64,000 nt of DNA from Fibrobacterota bacterium (GCA_003165595.1 PLWQ01000038.1:1-64000), one strand, 5' to 3'; counted from the first letter of the stretch, positions 17,261 through 27,256 are shown. Translations and numbers: made by a program. Notes: generated from the sequence alone by a model not told the origin.

Positions 17261-18820
17261 CTACTCTGTCGCGTCTCCTCCCGCGTACTTCCTGATTATC
17301 GCCAGCTTTTCCTCACGCTGGGCCGCGATCTTTCCCACCGAAATCGAATACGCGTGCATGGTGAGAAGAAAAATTACCGCCCGTTCCGGCGCGATGGTTC
17401 CCTTGGGAATCAGCGAAAACAGGTACCCGAATAAACGCCGCCGCCATTTGTCTCTTGTAAACAGGTACACGCGAAGCAGCAGGAAACCCAGCCGCAGCTT
17501 GTCGCCGGGCGTCACCTCAGGGTCTTTCTTCGCCTTTGCAAAATGGCCGGTTGCGAACACGGCCACGGCCTTTTCGTACACCGTCTCGAACCGGTACAAC
17601 CGGCCAACGGCATCCACAAAGGCATTATATGCCGTCAAAGGCGGCACGGACGGATGCCGTATGGACGGAAGCAGGCCTCCGTTGAGTTCAACCGGGATGG
17701 GCAAAAGCCTTCCTTCCGCCGCCATGCGCTCATGCAGCCGCGTTCCGGGCGCCGCGGCCAGGAAACTCAGGGACGTAAACGGCAGCGGCGCCCGCAGGCT
17801 GAATTCCTGGAGCCGCTCCAGGTCGTCCGGCGTGTCGTCGTCGAACCCGAAAATGAACGTGGCCTGCACGTGGATCCCCGCCGCGTTGATTTTCCGGACA
17901 GCCGCCGCGTAGTCCTTTTCCAGGTTGTGAAGCTTTTCCACTTTTCGGAGATTCACGGCGTTCAGCGATTCGAACCCGACGAGGATGTTTTCGCACCCTG
18001 CCTCGGCCATGGCCGAAAGCAGCGCGGCGTCTTCCGCGATATCGATGCTTGCCTGGCAGAACCACGAGATATCCATTCCCCGCAGCGCCCCCGCCAGGTC
18101 GCGCGCGAATCGCCGGTTTATCGAGATGTTGTCGTCCACGAAGAAAACGCGCTTGAGCGGAAGCGAAGCGACTTCCCGTATCACGTTGTCGACGTTCCGG
18201 ACGCGAACGGTGCGGCCGTAGGTGGTGGTCACATTGCAGAATTCGCAATTGTAAGGACACCCGCGCGATGCCTGGACCGGCAGCGAAAGGTAGGCGCCCG
18301 TGTCGAACAGATCCCAGCGGGGCATCGCCGGTTCGGCATAGGGAATCAGGCTTTGCGCGGCGTAGACCTTTTGCAGCGCCCCGCGCTTGAAATCGTCGAG
18401 CAGGCCCGGCCAGACGCCTTCGGCCTCTCCCACCACCACGCTGTCGGCGTGCGTCAGCGCTTCGGCCACGGTGCCCTTGGTAATGTGAGGCCCGCCCAAA
18501 ACCACGCGTGCGCCGGCAGCCCGCAGGCCGTCGGCAAGCGCATACGCGCGCGTTGACGCGGGCGTAACCACCTTTATCCCGGCCAGCTTCGCCGACACGG
18601 CCGCCGGGTCGAGACTCCTCACGTCTTCGTCGCACACCGCAACGGAGTACTCGCCGGGCGTGAGTCCGGCAAGCAGGGCAAGCGACAGCGGCGCAAGGCT
18701 GTTCTTCTTGCGCATCAGCCGCACGAGCTCGGGCTGGGTGAAATAGTGGTTAAACGGGTGCCGTGGATTTACAAAGAGTATATCGCACGCCGGTACCGGA
18801 TGTGCGCCGAAACGCCGCAC
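17261..18820 (-). CDS. B12-binding-like radical SAM protein
   Basis: A 519-residue radical SAM enzyme. Residues 10-150 form a Rossmann-like cobalamin-binding-type domain (VVTPASTRAYALADGLRAAGARVVLGGPHITKG). The SAM domain has the CxxxCxxC cluster motif in SRGCPYNCEFCNVTTTYGR near residue 190, with downstream FFVDDNI, GFES and QATFIFGFDDDT motifs. The substrate is unknown; relatives act on lipids, hopanoids and tetrapyrroles. A GTG at 18820 with GGAAGGGAG upstream is the best start. It begins 14 bases after the aminotransferase stop. Longer in-frame extensions read into that gene and were rejected. Confidence 0.85.
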   Translation of the reverse strand: MRRFGAHPVPACDILFVNPRHPFNHYFTQPELVRLMRKKNSLAPLSLALLAGLTPGEYSVAVCDEDVRSLDPAAVSAKLAGIKVVTPASTRAYALADGLRAAGARVVLGGPHITKGTVAEALTHADSVVVGEAEGVWPGLLDDFKRGALQKVYAAQSLIPYAEPAMPRWDLFDTGAYLSLPVQASRGCPYNCEFCNVTTTYGRTVRVRNVDNVIREVASLPLKRVFFVDDNISINRRFARDLAGALRGMDISWFCQASIDIAEDAALLSAMAEAGCENILVGFESLNAVNLRKVEKLHNLEKDYAAAVRKINAAGIHVQATFIFGFDDDTPDDLERLQEFSLRAPLPFTSLSFLAAAPGTRLHERMAAEGRLLPIPVELNGGLLPSIRHPSVPPLTAYNAFVDAVGRLYRFETVYEKAVAVFATGHFAKAKKDPEVTPGDKLRLGFLLLRVYLFTRDKWRRRLFGYLFSLIPKGTIAPERAVIFLLTMHAYSISVGKIAAQREEKLAIIRKYAGGDATE

Positions 18821-18834
18821 GGGGAGCTCCCTTC

Positions 18835-20028
18835 CTACGCTGCCGAAAAAAGCGCCGCCTTCAGGATTGCCAGTCCTTCGCGCATTTCGTCCCGGGTGAT
18901 GGTGAGCGCGGGAAACAGGCGGACAACGGTTCCCTGCTTTACATTGAGGATAAGACCCCGGTCCAGGCACGCTGCCGCCGCCTCCTCGGCAATTTCCTTT
19001 TCGGCAACCTGCAGCGCAAGGAGCAGCCCCGTGCCGCGCACGGCGGTAATGAGGCGCGGGTTCTCGCGCTGCCACGAGGCGAGTTCGGCCAGGGTTTTCT
19101 CGCCCATGCGCCGCACATGGCCGCCGATGTCGTTGTCGAGCAGGTACTTTACAACTGCCAAAGACACCGCGCAGCCGAGCGGATTGCCGCAAAAGGTTCC
19201 GCCGTGGTCGCCCTTTTCGAACCGTGCGGCCACCTCTTCGGTCACGGCGAACGCGGCAAAGGGGAATCCGCCCGCGATGCCTTTTGCCATGGTGAGGAAG
19301 TCGATGTGCACGCCTTCCTGCGCCGAGGCGAACATCGGACCGGTGCGGCAGAACCCGGTTTGCACTTCGTCGATAATCAGGAAAACGCCCTTGTCGCGGC
19401 ACAGCCCCGAGACGTTTCGAAGGTACTGCGGGTCCGGAACGATCACGCCGCCTTCGCCCTGGATGGGTTCCAGGATCACGGCCGCGACTTCCGGCGTTAT
19501 CACCCTGGCCATGGCTTCCATGTTGTTGTACGGGACAAAGAGATAGTTGGGCATGAGCGGGTTAAATTTCTCGCGGTGAACGGCCTGACCCGTTGCCGAG
19601 GCGGTGCTTATCGTCCGGCCGTGAAAGCTCTGCTCCGTGGACACCACATTGAGCCTTCCCGACACCTTGCGCGCGAGCTTGATCGCCGCATCGTTTACTT
19701 CCGCGCCGCTGCTGCCGAAAAACAACCGGCAAAGCCCCTGCGGAAGAATACCGGAAAGCAAGGATAGCAGTTCGGCCCGCACGGGCGAATACGTGACTCC
19801 CGAATTGGGATTCTGGATGATCTTGCCGGCCTGCTCCGTGAGCGCCCGGGTGATAACGGGGTTGGCATGGCCGATGCACGTGACGCCCCAGCCTGCGGTA
19901 AAGTCGATATAGCGTTTTCCCGCATCATCCCACACATAGACGCCTTCGCCCCGCTCAATTGTCACATGCGTCCTGTCGAAAAACGGGGCCAGATACCTGT
20001 CCTCAACGGCTTGCGTATTTGTTTTCAT
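18835..20028 (-). CDS. Class III PLP-dependent aminotransferase (acetylornithine aminotransferase-like)
   Basis: A 397-residue fold-type I aminotransferase of the ArgD/OAT group. It shows FTAGWGVTCIGHANPVI, SSGAEVNDAAIKLARK, SFHGRT, the EPIQGEGGV motif, IIDEVQTGFCRTG and the PLP lysine in LTMAKGIAGG near residue 250. ArgD makes N-acetylornithine in arginine synthesis. No other arginine gene is nearby, and the neighbours are an AsmA-like membrane protein and a radical SAM enzyme, so another substrate is possible. The ATG overlaps the AsmA stop as AATGA. A longer start lies inside that gene. Confidence 0.85.
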   Translation of the reverse strand: MKTNTQAVEDRYLAPFFDRTHVTIERGEGVYVWDDAGKRYIDFTAGWGVTCIGHANPVITRALTEQAGKIIQNPNSGVTYSPVRAELLSLLSGILPQGLCRLFFGSSGAEVNDAAIKLARKVSGRLNVVSTEQSFHGRTISTASATGQAVHREKFNPLMPNYLFVPYNNMEAMARVITPEVAAVILEPIQGEGGVIVPDPQYLRNVSGLCRDKGVFLIIDEVQTGFCRTGPMFASAQEGVHIDFLTMAKGIAGGFPFAAFAVTEEVAARFEKGDHGGTFCGNPLGCAVSLAVVKYLLDNDIGGHVRRMGEKTLAELASWQRENPRLITAVRGTGLLLALQVAEKEIAEEAAAACLDRGLILNVKQGTVVRLFPALTITRDEMREGLAILKAALFSAA

Positions 20029-21407
20029 TTCCCAAAGAACTTCCTTACTTCGTCGATAACGTTGTGTACCGCCCTGTCGGTTATTCTTCTGTCGATGTCG
20101 ATGCCCGGGTTCCCAAGGGTCCCATGCACCGTGCACGTGAATGATTTCTTTCCGTCAAGCTCCTCGTCGAGCGAGCGGGAAATAACCGGATGAAACTTCT
20201 CCACCAGATCCGCGGCGAATATTCCCTTCATCTTTTCCGAAAAGTAGCCGTCCAGTCCCACCCACCCGTCGGCGCGCACTTCGAGCGGATAGCCGTCGCC
20301 TTTGATGTCCGGCGTAAACACCTTGCCGCCCCGGACCTCCAGCGTGGTGCCGAGCTTTGAAAACGTGATGTTCCGCAGTTGCGGCACGGCCACAGAGGTA
20401 ATGATTCCGCTCTGCAGGGGCATGTCGTGCACCGATACGTCTGCCAGCCGCAGGGCGCCGCTGCCGGAAAGTGAATCGAGCGCAAGGTCGCTGCGTCCAA
20501 GGTTCAGGTTTCCGTCCACGCGCCCCTCGCATTGTCCCCGGCGGATGCGGCACGCGGCATACAGTTTCGCAAGGTTGACATGAGACAATTCCAGGGTGAG
20601 TCCCTCCAGCGTGTTCTCGCCGAGGTCGGCCTTGCCCGACGCGCCGATCGTGCCGCCGTAAAAATCGCCCCTGCCCTTATCCAGCGCAACCGTGAGTTCG
20701 CTCACACTCACCGAGGCGCGCACATCGGTAAAGTCCCACATGCCGTCAACCGTGAGGGTGCGGGCCCGCGCCCCGCCCGTAAGCGCCAGTTCCCGCTTGA
20801 ACCCGACGCTCATCCGTACATCGATCCCGTCGCCGTGCACCAGGGTTTCGCCCTTTTGCACAACGGAGATTTCGGCCCCGCGCAGCGAAATGTTCTGCAC
20901 AAGGATCGAAAACGGGCTTTCGGGCAGCGCTTTTCTGATGGCATCAACGGACAACGGCTGCACCTGCGTCCGCCCCGGCGGCACGACGGAGGGAAGCGTA
21001 ACGGTCACCCGGGGCCGTTCGATGACAACATCCTTTACTACAACGAACTTGAACAGCAGCGGGAAGATGCGGTAGGCAAGCAGGACCCGCGGGATTGTGG
21101 CCTTCACCTTGAGGGGCCCCTCTTTCTTTTCCAGTTCCATTTCGTCAATTGAGAACCCCAGCCAGGGTTGCAGCGATAGCTTCCGGATGGTGCACGACGA
21201 CGCGCCCGCCTTCACCAGCGCCCGCTCCGCGGTTCCCCGCAGTCCGTCAAAGGAAAGCGGAACAAAACCCGCCGCAACAATCAGCGCAACCGGAATGCCG
21301 AGCCATAGGAGAAGGCCTTTCACCAGCTTCTTGTGTCGCGACAGCCACGAGGCAAGCGCGCGCCTGTGGTATCCGGGAAGATGCCGCGGCCGTTGTGTGA
21401 TATTCAT
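20025..21407 (-). CDS. AsmA-like inner-membrane-anchored protein
   Basis: A 460-residue protein with basic N-terminal residues and one transmembrane helix (about 30-50, GLLLWLGIPVALIVAAGFVPL), followed by a long beta-rich periplasmic region typical of AsmA/DUF748-like proteins (VVIERPRVTVTLPS, ISLRGAEISVVQKG, GSGALRLADVSVHDMPLQSGI). Such proteins are implicated in outer-membrane biogenesis and lipid transport. It is the first gene of an overlapping operon with the aminotransferase and radical SAM genes, and is divergent from the sigma54 regulator at 21477. Confidence 0.72.
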   Translation of the reverse strand: MNITQRPRHLPGYHRRALASWLSRHKKLVKGLLLWLGIPVALIVAAGFVPLSFDGLRGTAERALVKAGASSCTIRKLSLQPWLGFSIDEMELEKKEGPLKVKATIPRVLLAYRIFPLLFKFVVVKDVVIERPRVTVTLPSVVPPGRTQVQPLSVDAIRKALPESPFSILVQNISLRGAEISVVQKGETLVHGDGIDVRMSVGFKRELALTGGARARTLTVDGMWDFTDVRASVSVSELTVALDKGRGDFYGGTIGASGKADLGENTLEGLTLELSHVNLAKLYAACRIRRGQCEGRVDGNLNLGRSDLALDSLSGSGALRLADVSVHDMPLQSGIITSVAVPQLRNITFSKLGTTLEVRGGKVFTPDIKGDGYPLEVRADGWVGLDGYFSEKMKGIFAADLVEKFHPVISRSLDEELDGKKSFTCTVHGTLGNPGIDIDRRITDRAVHNVIDEVRKFFGK

Positions 21408-21476
21408 AATGTATTTTTCAAACTAACTGTCCAACGTACTTTACAAAAATAGTTTTTGCTCGGATCAATACCAGCT

Positions 21477-22877
21477 ATGGCTGCCGCGCCACCAAAAAAA
21501 ACCATCCTGTTCGTGTCGCTCAACGCCCTGGCCAAAACTACGGCAGCGGGCGAAGGCGCGCTTTCCGGTTTTCACGTGATCGAAGCGCGTTCCCCGTCGC
21601 AGGCGCTTTCGCTCCTGGAGCGGGAAAAAATAGACATCGTGTTCCTCGACATAGAGGCGATGCCGGCCCAGGAAATGGATCTGGTTCACTATATCAAGAC
21701 CCGGTCGCCCCATTCGGAGATCGTCATCCTCGCCACCATGAACGATCTCGACGCGGCGACAAAAGCGCTGCGCAACGGCGCGTCGTTCTACCTGATGAAG
21801 CCCGTGCGGCCGGCCGATATGAAGGCCGCGGTCGACAAACTCTCGGCAAAGGTCGACAATTTCGAGGAATACCGCGAGCTCGAACAGCGCCTGCTCACCG
21901 ACCTCATGGCAGGCAGTCCCGCGATGCAGAAGCTGCTCAAACTCGCCATCAAAATAGCGCCCACGTCGTCAACCGTGCTCCTCACCGGCGAAAGCGGCAC
22001 GGGCAAGGAGTTTTTCGCCCGTATTATTCATCACATGTCGCACAGGACCGACGGCAAATTCGTTCCTGTAAACTGCGGGGCGATCCCGGACACGCTGTTC
22101 GAAAGCGAGCTCTTCGGCCATGTCAAGGGATCGTTTACGGGCGCCGACCGCGACCGCGTCGGGCTGGTGGAAGAGGCGCACATGGGCACCCTCTTCCTCG
22201 ACGAAGTCGGCGAGCTCTCGCCTGCCGCGCAGGTGAAGCTGCTGCGATTCCTTCAGGAGCGCTCGTTCAAGCGGATCGGCGAAAACACCCAGCGCACGGT
22301 CAACGTGCGAATCATCGCCGCAACCAATAAAGACCTCACCGCCCTCGCGGGCGAAGGAAAATTCAGGGAAGATCTTTTCTACCGAATCAATGTGTTCTGC
22401 CTCAACCTCCCGCCGCTCCGGGACCGCAAGGAGACCATTCCAAACCTCATCAAGCTGTTCATTCACAAGAACAACGAGCGCGTCGAAAAGAACGTCTCAA
22501 AAGTATCACCGGCCGCCGAGGCCCTGCTTGCCAATTACGACTATCCCGGCAATGTGCGCGAGCTTGAAAACATCATCGAACATGCCGTGGTGCTGTCGGA
22601 GACCGCCGAAATCACCGAGAAAGACCTGCCCGAGTTCATGTTCAGGAACAGGCTGCTGCTCGAAGGTCCGCGCACGTCAAAACTGGCCGCCTGCCTGCCG
22701 GCCGATGAAGCCGACATCGCCACGCTGGAAACCATGGAGCGCGACTATATCCGCGGCGCGCTTGGAGCGCTGCAGTACAATTATTCCGAGACCGCGCGCA
22801 AGCTCGGCATTTCGCGTTCTACGCTGTGGAGGAAGGTCAGGGAGTATAAACTTGACAAAGCAGCAGCCGCCAGCTGA
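21477..22877 (+). CDS. Sigma54-dependent response regulator with an atypical receiver
   Basis: A 466-residue NtrC-family activator. The receiver (1-115) keeps the phospho-acceptor Asp (VFLDIEAMP), the Thr (ILATMND) and the Lys (LMKPVRP), but the usual acidic pair after the first strand is replaced ([10 protein letters not shown]). The AAA+ domain has Walker A GESGTGKE, the sigma54-contacting loop GSFTGA, Walker [13 protein letters not shown] and the R-finger region. A Fis-type HTH ends the protein ([22 protein letters not shown]). It should remodel sigma54 RNA polymerase at enhancers. The ATG at 21477 is preferred to a TTG at 21456. Confidence 0.9.
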   Translation: MAAAPPKKTILFVSLNALAKTTAAGEGALSGFHVIEARSPSQALSLLEREKIDIVFLDIEAMPAQEMDLVHYIKTRSPHSEIVILATMNDLDAATKALRNGASFYLMKPVRPADMKAAVDKLSAKVDNFEEYRELEQRLLTDLMAGSPAMQKLLKLAIKIAPTSSTVLLTGESGTGKEFFARIIHHMSHRTDGKFVPVNCGAIPDTLFESELFGHVKGSFTGADRDRVGLVEEAHMGTLFLDEVGELSPAAQVKLLRFLQERSFKRIGENTQRTVNVRIIAATNKDLTALAGEGKFREDLFYRINVFCLNLPPLRDRKETIPNLIKLFIHKNNERVEKNVSKVSPAAEALLANYDYPGNVRELENIIEHAVVLSETAEITEKDLPEFMFRNRLLLEGPRTSKLAACLPADEADIATLETMERDYIRGALGALQYNYSETARKLGISRSTLWRKVREYKLDKAAAAS

Positions 22878-22952
22878 ATAGATAGAATTTGCAGTTGGGC
22901 GTTCCCCTGGCGGGGGCACAAGATTTTGTGCCCACTCTTGGGAAGGTAACAA

Positions 22953-23375
22953 ATGAAACACCACACCAACCATCTCGCCATCCGGGTCTACTACGAAGAC
23001 ACCGACTGCGGCAACGTCGTCTACTATGCCAACTACCTCCGCTACATGGAGCGCGGCCGCTCCGAGCTGATGCGCGACCTGGGGTTCGAGCTCGCGGAAC
23101 TTCAGGAGAAAGACTTGCTGTTTGTTGTTGCCGAGGCAAACGTCAAGTACCGGTTCCCGGCCCGGTACAACGACATGCTCGATGTAGCCACCTCCATCGC
23201 GGGCCACACCTCCGTCACGCTCACGTTTCATTACGAAATCGTCAATCAGCACGGCGTCACGTGCGTCACCGGCGACGTAAAGGCCGCCTGCGTCAACGCT
23301 GCGGGAAAGATACGGAGAATTCCCGGGGAGATACTTGACAAAATCACCAAGGGCGCTGCCGCACCAGGCCGGTAA
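22953..23375 (+). CDS. ybgC: YbgC-family acyl-CoA thioesterase
   Basis: A 140-residue hotdog-fold thioesterase. It has the YbgC signature YYEDTDCGNVVYYANYLRYMERGRSELM, with the catalytic Asp of EDTD near residue 15, and later VKYRFPARYNDMLDVATSI. YbgC-type enzymes hydrolyse short acyl-CoA or acyl-ACP and are often linked to phospholipid metabolism or the Tol-Pal cluster, though no tol genes are here. AAGG stands before the ATG. A hairpin (GGGCACAA/TTGTGCCC, about 22914-22933) lies just upstream and may end the preceding gene. Confidence 0.88.
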   Translation: MKHHTNHLAIRVYYEDTDCGNVVYYANYLRYMERGRSELMRDLGFELAELQEKDLLFVVAEANVKYRFPARYNDMLDVATSIAGHTSVTLTFHYEIVNQHGVTCVTGDVKAACVNAAGKIRRIPGEILDKITKGAAAPGR

Positions 23376-23406
23376 GGCCGCGGCGCCCGACACAGGAGCA
23401 TACTCC

Positions 23407-23901
23407 ATGAAACGAAAAGCCCGGACTCCCGCGCCTGCGGGCGCGACAGCCGAGCGCCCCCCACGAAAGACCCGGCGCACGTGCGGCCCGTGCACCGCCT
23501 GCTGCGAAGGACATCTCGAGGGTCGGGCGCATGGCCACCATTTCTACCTGGGAAGACCGTGCTATTTCCTGGGCGGCGCCGGTTGTTCAATATATCGCGA
23601 CCGCCCCGAAGATCCGTGCAGGAAATTCAACTGCGTCTGGCTCACCGAAGATATCCTGCCCGAATGGTTCCGGCCCGACAAATCCAATGTCATCGTCGCC
23701 CGGGGCGCCTGGGGTCCGGACAAAGACCGTCCCTACCTTAAGGTCACCGAAAGGGGCTCGAAGATAGACTCCGTTGCCCTGAACCTGCTGTACATGTACC
23801 ACGTCCAGACCAGAACCCCGCTGTCGGTGCAGGTTGACAGGGGCTGGAACCATTACGGCCCGCTTGAGTTTGTGCAGGAAATGCAGAAGAATGCAGATTG
23901 A
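23407..23901 (+). CDS. YkgJ-like cysteine-cluster protein
   Basis: A 164-residue protein with a Cys cluster of the YkgJ (Zn/Fe-chelating, UPF0153-like) type: CGPCTACCEG near residue 26, then CYFLGGAGCSIYRDRPEDPCRKFNC. Such clusters bind metal, but their function is not established. The remainder is unremarkable, with no signal peptide and a basic, Pro-rich first 20 residues. AGGAG precedes the ATG at 23407. The gene is convergent with the DUF2141 gene; between them is a GC-rich inverted repeat (GCCCGGG/CCCGGGGC). Confidence 0.75.
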   Translation: MKRKARTPAPAGATAERPPRKTRRTCGPCTACCEGHLEGRAHGHHFYLGRPCYFLGGAGCSIYRDRPEDPCRKFNCVWLTEDILPEWFRPDKSNVIVARGAWGPDKDRPYLKVTERGSKIDSVALNLLYMYHVQTRTPLSVQVDRGWNHYGPLEFVQEMQKNAD

Positions 23902-23943
23902 CCGATAGGCCCGGGCTGCACTCACACCCCGGGGCTTCTCACC

Positions 23944-24402
23944 CTATTTCGGAAGCATGACGTCAATGGTGTCCCGCGGTTTGTTCACCCAAAAGCTTAT
24001 TTCGTTGAACCGGGGCGCGCGGAAGGTAAGACGGAAGGGACGGGAAAAAGCGAGGGGCTCGGTGGGATAGCCGACCAAATTCACGTCCACCTTGCCGTTC
24101 GAATTGACATCGTGATACACGGTAAACGCATACTCGCCGGGCGCAAGCGCGAGCGGCACAAACACCGCCGGGCACACCGCGCCGGCGGCGCAGGCCACCC
24201 GCTTGCACACCACGCAGGAATCGTCGCTCAGGTAGTAGGAATCGTTCCGGTACACGGTGAGATCCACGACGCCGCCAGCCTTTGTCAACCCGCATACTTT
24301 TACCACGAGCGTATCGGGCGCGGCCGTCGCGCCGGCGGCGCACAGCAGCACGGCCGCGAGGGCGGCCCCGCAATAGCGGCGCACCAGGGTGCACAAAATC
24401 AT
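23944..24402 (-). CDS. Exported DUF2141-family protein
   Basis: A 152-residue exported protein. A signal peptide covers residues 1-28 ([18 protein letters not shown]). The rest resembles the DUF2141 beta-sandwich family: [48 protein letters not shown] and [16 protein letters not shown]. The Cys pair CVVCKR plus CAAGAVC may form disulphides. Function unknown. Its ATG overlaps the RNase HI stop as ATGA, so the two are coupled. Confidence 0.78.
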   Translation of the reverse strand: MILCTLVRRYCGAALAAVLLCAAGATAAPDTLVVKVCGLTKAGGVVDLTVYRNDSYYLSDDSCVVCKRVACAAGAVCPAVFVPLALAPGEYAFTVYHDVNSNGKVDVNLVGYPTEPLAFSRPFRLTFRAPRFNEISFWVNKPRDTIDVMLPK

Positions 24403-24857
24403 GCGCGCACGTCTTCCGGAAGGCCCCGCGTCGCCGCCGCGGCAACGGCAAGGCAGTCGCAGCGCTCGTTCTCGGGGTGGCCGGCGTGGCCGTTGACCCA
24501 TTGGAATTTTACCTGGTGGTGCGCGCACAAATCAAGCAGCCGCTGCCACAGGTCGGGGTTGAGCGCGGGGTCCTTCCGGTTGCGTTTCCATCCGTTGGCG
24601 CGCCACTTGGCGGCCCAGCCGTTTCTCATTGCGTCAACAACGTACTTGGAATCGGAGACCACGGTCACCGCGCAGGGTTCCTTGAGGGACGCCAGTCCGG
24701 CAATAACGCCCATGAGTTCCATGCGGTTATTGGTGGTGTGACCGAAACCGCCCGACAGCTCCTTTTCGGTGCCGTTATACCTGAGGATGGCTGCCCAGCC
24801 GCCGGGCCCGGGGTTGCCGGAGCAGGCACCGTCGGTGTAGAGGGTAATTTGTTTCAT
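24399..24857 (-). CDS. rnhA: Ribonuclease HI
   Basis: A 152-residue RNase HI that cuts the RNA of RNA-DNA hybrids. The catalytic set is visible: Asp in [16 protein letters not shown] (near 9), Glu in [10 protein letters not shown] (near 47), Asp in [12 protein letters not shown] (near 69), and His/Asp in [17 protein letters not shown] (near 122-133). WVNGHAG and the helix with [13 protein letters not shown] (basic protrusion) match the E. coli-type enzyme. The ATG overlaps the stop of the upstream outer-membrane gene. Confidence 0.95.
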   Translation of the reverse strand: MKQITLYTDGACSGNPGPGGWAAILRYNGTEKELSGGFGHTTNNRMELMGVIAGLASLKEPCAVTVVSDSKYVVDAMRNGWAAKWRANGWKRNRKDPALNPDLWQRLLDLCAHHQVKFQWVNGHAGHPENERCDCLAVAAAATRGLPEDVRA

Positions 24858-26134
24858 CAGAACCTGAACGAAAGGGATGTGCTCAGCCGCTGCTGAGAAT
24901 GATCTTCCGTGAGTACGTCTCTCGTCTGGAGACCCCAGAAGGAATACCCGTACCCTATTTCCAGGCAGGCGGTCTTCATGATGAACGCGACGCCGGCGGT
25001 GATTGTTTGCACGTCTTTGTTGGGTGCCTCTCCCATCGGATCCCAGTTGGCGGGCGTCGAAGAGTCGGTATATTGAATCGCGAACAGATGCGTGTCGAAT
25101 TGGTCCCACGAATACCCTGCCCGCAGAAGTACTGCGCTGCTGACGATCGGCGCTTCGAGCCCTATTCCCGCGCCGAATATGGTCTTGTTCGCAAGACTGG
25201 ACGCAGGGAAATCTTCGTTGGGATACACAAAGGAGTACGGCGCGCGGATACGCAGTTCGGCGCTTGCGGTGAGGAAAGGATAGGCGCCGGAGAACCCGAC
25301 CGCGCCCGAATACGATGAAAAAATCTTGCCGTGTGCCTGCGGATAGTTGTAAACATCGGTGCCGCTGATATCGGGATTTGTCTCGCTTGCGTCCTCGGTG
25401 AACCATATCGTCTGCGGGATGACGAATCTCGCCCCAATGCTGAAATGTTTGACGAAATTATAAAGCAGCCCGAAACGCACGTCGTAGCCGACGTACGATC
25501 GCGTTGTGGTGCGGTCGTAGTCGTCGGAATACATGCTGTCCGCCAAAATGCCGTTGGTGTCCCGGTAAAAGGCTTCCCTCCGGTTTTCATCGCCCGTGAC
25601 AAGCGAGGCCGATGCGCCGATGCTGAGTCCCTTGGCCACCTGCAGGCCGAAACCGGCCGTCCAGAAGTTGAGCGAGCCGTAGGTCTTTTCGTCCCTGCCC
25701 ACAAAAACCGATTGGTTGCTTGGATCATAGTAGCTGCCCGAAAATTTCCGCGCATCGTCGAACGTGATGGGGCTTTGAAACGCGGCTGCAACGGAAAACC
25801 CGCCTTGACTCGTGGGAAACGCGTGCAGGTACCCCAGGTTGGAAACCCGCAGCCGCTGCATCACCGACGATTCGTCGTTGCCGAAGAATGACGTCTGCGA
25901 TCTCTGGGAAAGCCCGTCGACCCCCACCTGGAGTTCGCGAGCGGGAATAAAGCCGAGCCCCGCGGGATTCCAGAACAGGGCCGATTGGTCGTTTGCAAGT
26001 GCGACGAAATTGTTCCCCATGCTGAGCGCTTTTGAGCCTACTCCCGTTTCATGGGAGATTTCTATTTGGCCGAAGCAGACCGAAAAGAGCACTGCCACGG
26101 CGAGCAAGGCTGGATAGACGGATCTTTGTTTCAT
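24857..26134 (-). CDS. Outer-membrane beta-barrel of the FadL/PorV-like type
   Basis: A 425-residue exported barrel. The signal peptide ends after VCFGQ. The segment [31 protein letters not shown] is the hallmark of the OMPP1/FadL/TodX and PorV/PorQ families. The rest is repeated amphipathic strands ending in LSTSLSFRF with a terminal Phe, as expected for BAM-assembled proteins. A type 9 secretion shuttle-protein role (PorV-like) or hydrophobic transport are both possible. The ATG at 26134 overlaps the lipoprotein stop (TAATG). A second ATG lies 6 bases earlier. Confidence 0.78.
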   Translation of the reverse strand: MKQRSVYPALLAVAVLFSVCFGQIEISHETGVGSKALSMGNNFVALANDQSALFWNPAGLGFIPARELQVGVDGLSQRSQTSFFGNDESSVMQRLRVSNLGYLHAFPTSQGGFSVAAAFQSPITFDDARKFSGSYYDPSNQSVFVGRDEKTYGSLNFWTAGFGLQVAKGLSIGASASLVTGDENRREAFYRDTNGILADSMYSDDYDRTTTRSYVGYDVRFGLLYNFVKHFSIGARFVIPQTIWFTEDASETNPDISGTDVYNYPQAHGKIFSSYSGAVGFSGAYPFLTASAELRIRAPYSFVYPNEDFPASSLANKTIFGAGIGLEAPIVSSAVLLRAGYSWDQFDTHLFAIQYTDSSTPANWDPMGEAPNKDVQTITAGVAFIMKTACLEIGYGYSFWGLQTRDVLTEDHSQQRLSTSLSFRF

Positions 26135-26997
26135 TACCATCCTCTCTGGTTGCGGCCGCCCCGGGAACTTCCGCCCGACGAATTGTCCTGGCCCGAGGTT
26201 GAAGAAGGCTGCGGCGACGTGCTTGTTGACGTAGCGGGTTGAGACGCAGGAGCCGTTTGCTGTTCCGGCGGCGCAGCGGGCGGCGGAGCTTGTGATTCAG
26301 CTTGTTTGCTTTCCGCCTGCGGGCTTTGAACTTCACCCGAAGCAGGAATGCCCTCGGTCCTGCTTTGGACCCTCGCATTCGGCGAGGCGGTTGAAGGCGG
26401 ATTTTCACTTATGCCGGAGGCGGAAGACGCGGTACCCGTCGCAGGTTTGGAGAGAGGAACGGTTCTCCCGCTGGACCGCTGCGACGAGGTGGGAATTCCC
26501 TGCGTTCGTCCATTGCGGTTGCGAACCTGTTTGTTTGACGACGAGGAATAACCCGACGATCCCTGACCGGAAGAATTCCACCACCACGTCCCGTGATCGC
26601 CGCCCCCGTAGCCGCTGTAATACCGGCATGCACCGCAGGAATTGTCATAATAGTAGTAGGCAGGGCAGCGCTGGTCCCACCCGGAACTGTTGTAGGAGCC
26701 ATAGAAATAGGGGTCGGAACGGTTCCACCACGGATACTCGCTATATCGGTACCAATCCCGGCCGTAGTCCGCATCATCGCACACGAGCTCCGGCCTGCCG
26801 AGAATGTCCCTTGTCCAATAGCACACCTGGTTGGGGTTGGCCGGCACGGTGTCGCGGAGATAGGCCCCGGAGCCGTCGGCCGCATAGGCCGAATCGGGCG
26901 GCACATCACCGTCCGCGTTGCTGCGGACATAGGCGAATTGCGTGTAGCAACCGGCAAACAGGAGAAGGCAGAGAACGCCAGCAGCGTTTCGTATCAT
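26134..26997 (-). CDS. Tyr/Gly/Ser-rich lipoprotein
   Basis: A 287-residue lipoprotein with lipobox LFAGC after a short hydrophobic leader. Residues 80-150 are strikingly rich in Tyr, Trp, Gly and Asn (YWTRDILGRPELVCDD, DQRCPAYYYYDNSCGACRYYSGYGGG, GTWWWNSSGQGSSGYSSSS). The last 130 residues are a low-complexity Ser/Pro/Thr/Gln tail ending in GGSSRGGRNQRGW. It is probably an outer-surface or cell-wall-spanning protein of unknown function, in an operon with the barrel gene behind it. Confidence 0.7.
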   Translation of the reverse strand: MIRNAAGVLCLLLFAGCYTQFAYVRSNADGDVPPDSAYAADGSGAYLRDTVPANPNQVCYWTRDILGRPELVCDDADYGRDWYRYSEYPWWNRSDPYFYGSYNSSGWDQRCPAYYYYDNSCGACRYYSGYGGGDHGTWWWNSSGQGSSGYSSSSNKQVRNRNGRTQGIPTSSQRSSGRTVPLSKPATGTASSASGISENPPSTASPNARVQSRTEGIPASGEVQSPQAESKQAESQAPPPAAPPEQQTAPASQPATSTSTSPQPSSTSGQDNSSGGSSRGGRNQRGW

Positions 26998-27256
26998 ACT
27001 TTTCTTCCTTCTTGGATTGAAAAGACTACATTCGGGGATTTTGGCCATGACCGTACGTAAAATAAGTCGTTTAATCCACCGCCGGTAGGCCAATCGTCTA
27101 TTCCCCCTCCTCACCGTTGTTTCGATAATACACGAGGCGCGGCGACGATTATTGCCCGAGACCAATTCCCTTTTTTATTATATTAGAAGGTATCGCCTCT
27201 TTATGATGATTACGATTGTGCAAAAAAAGAATTTTGCCGCAAAAGAAAGGATTTTC

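Noticed and set aside
17543-18556. A 337-codon plus-strand frame opposite the radical SAM gene
   Set aside because: Opposite a radical SAM gene with the cluster motif; shadow only.
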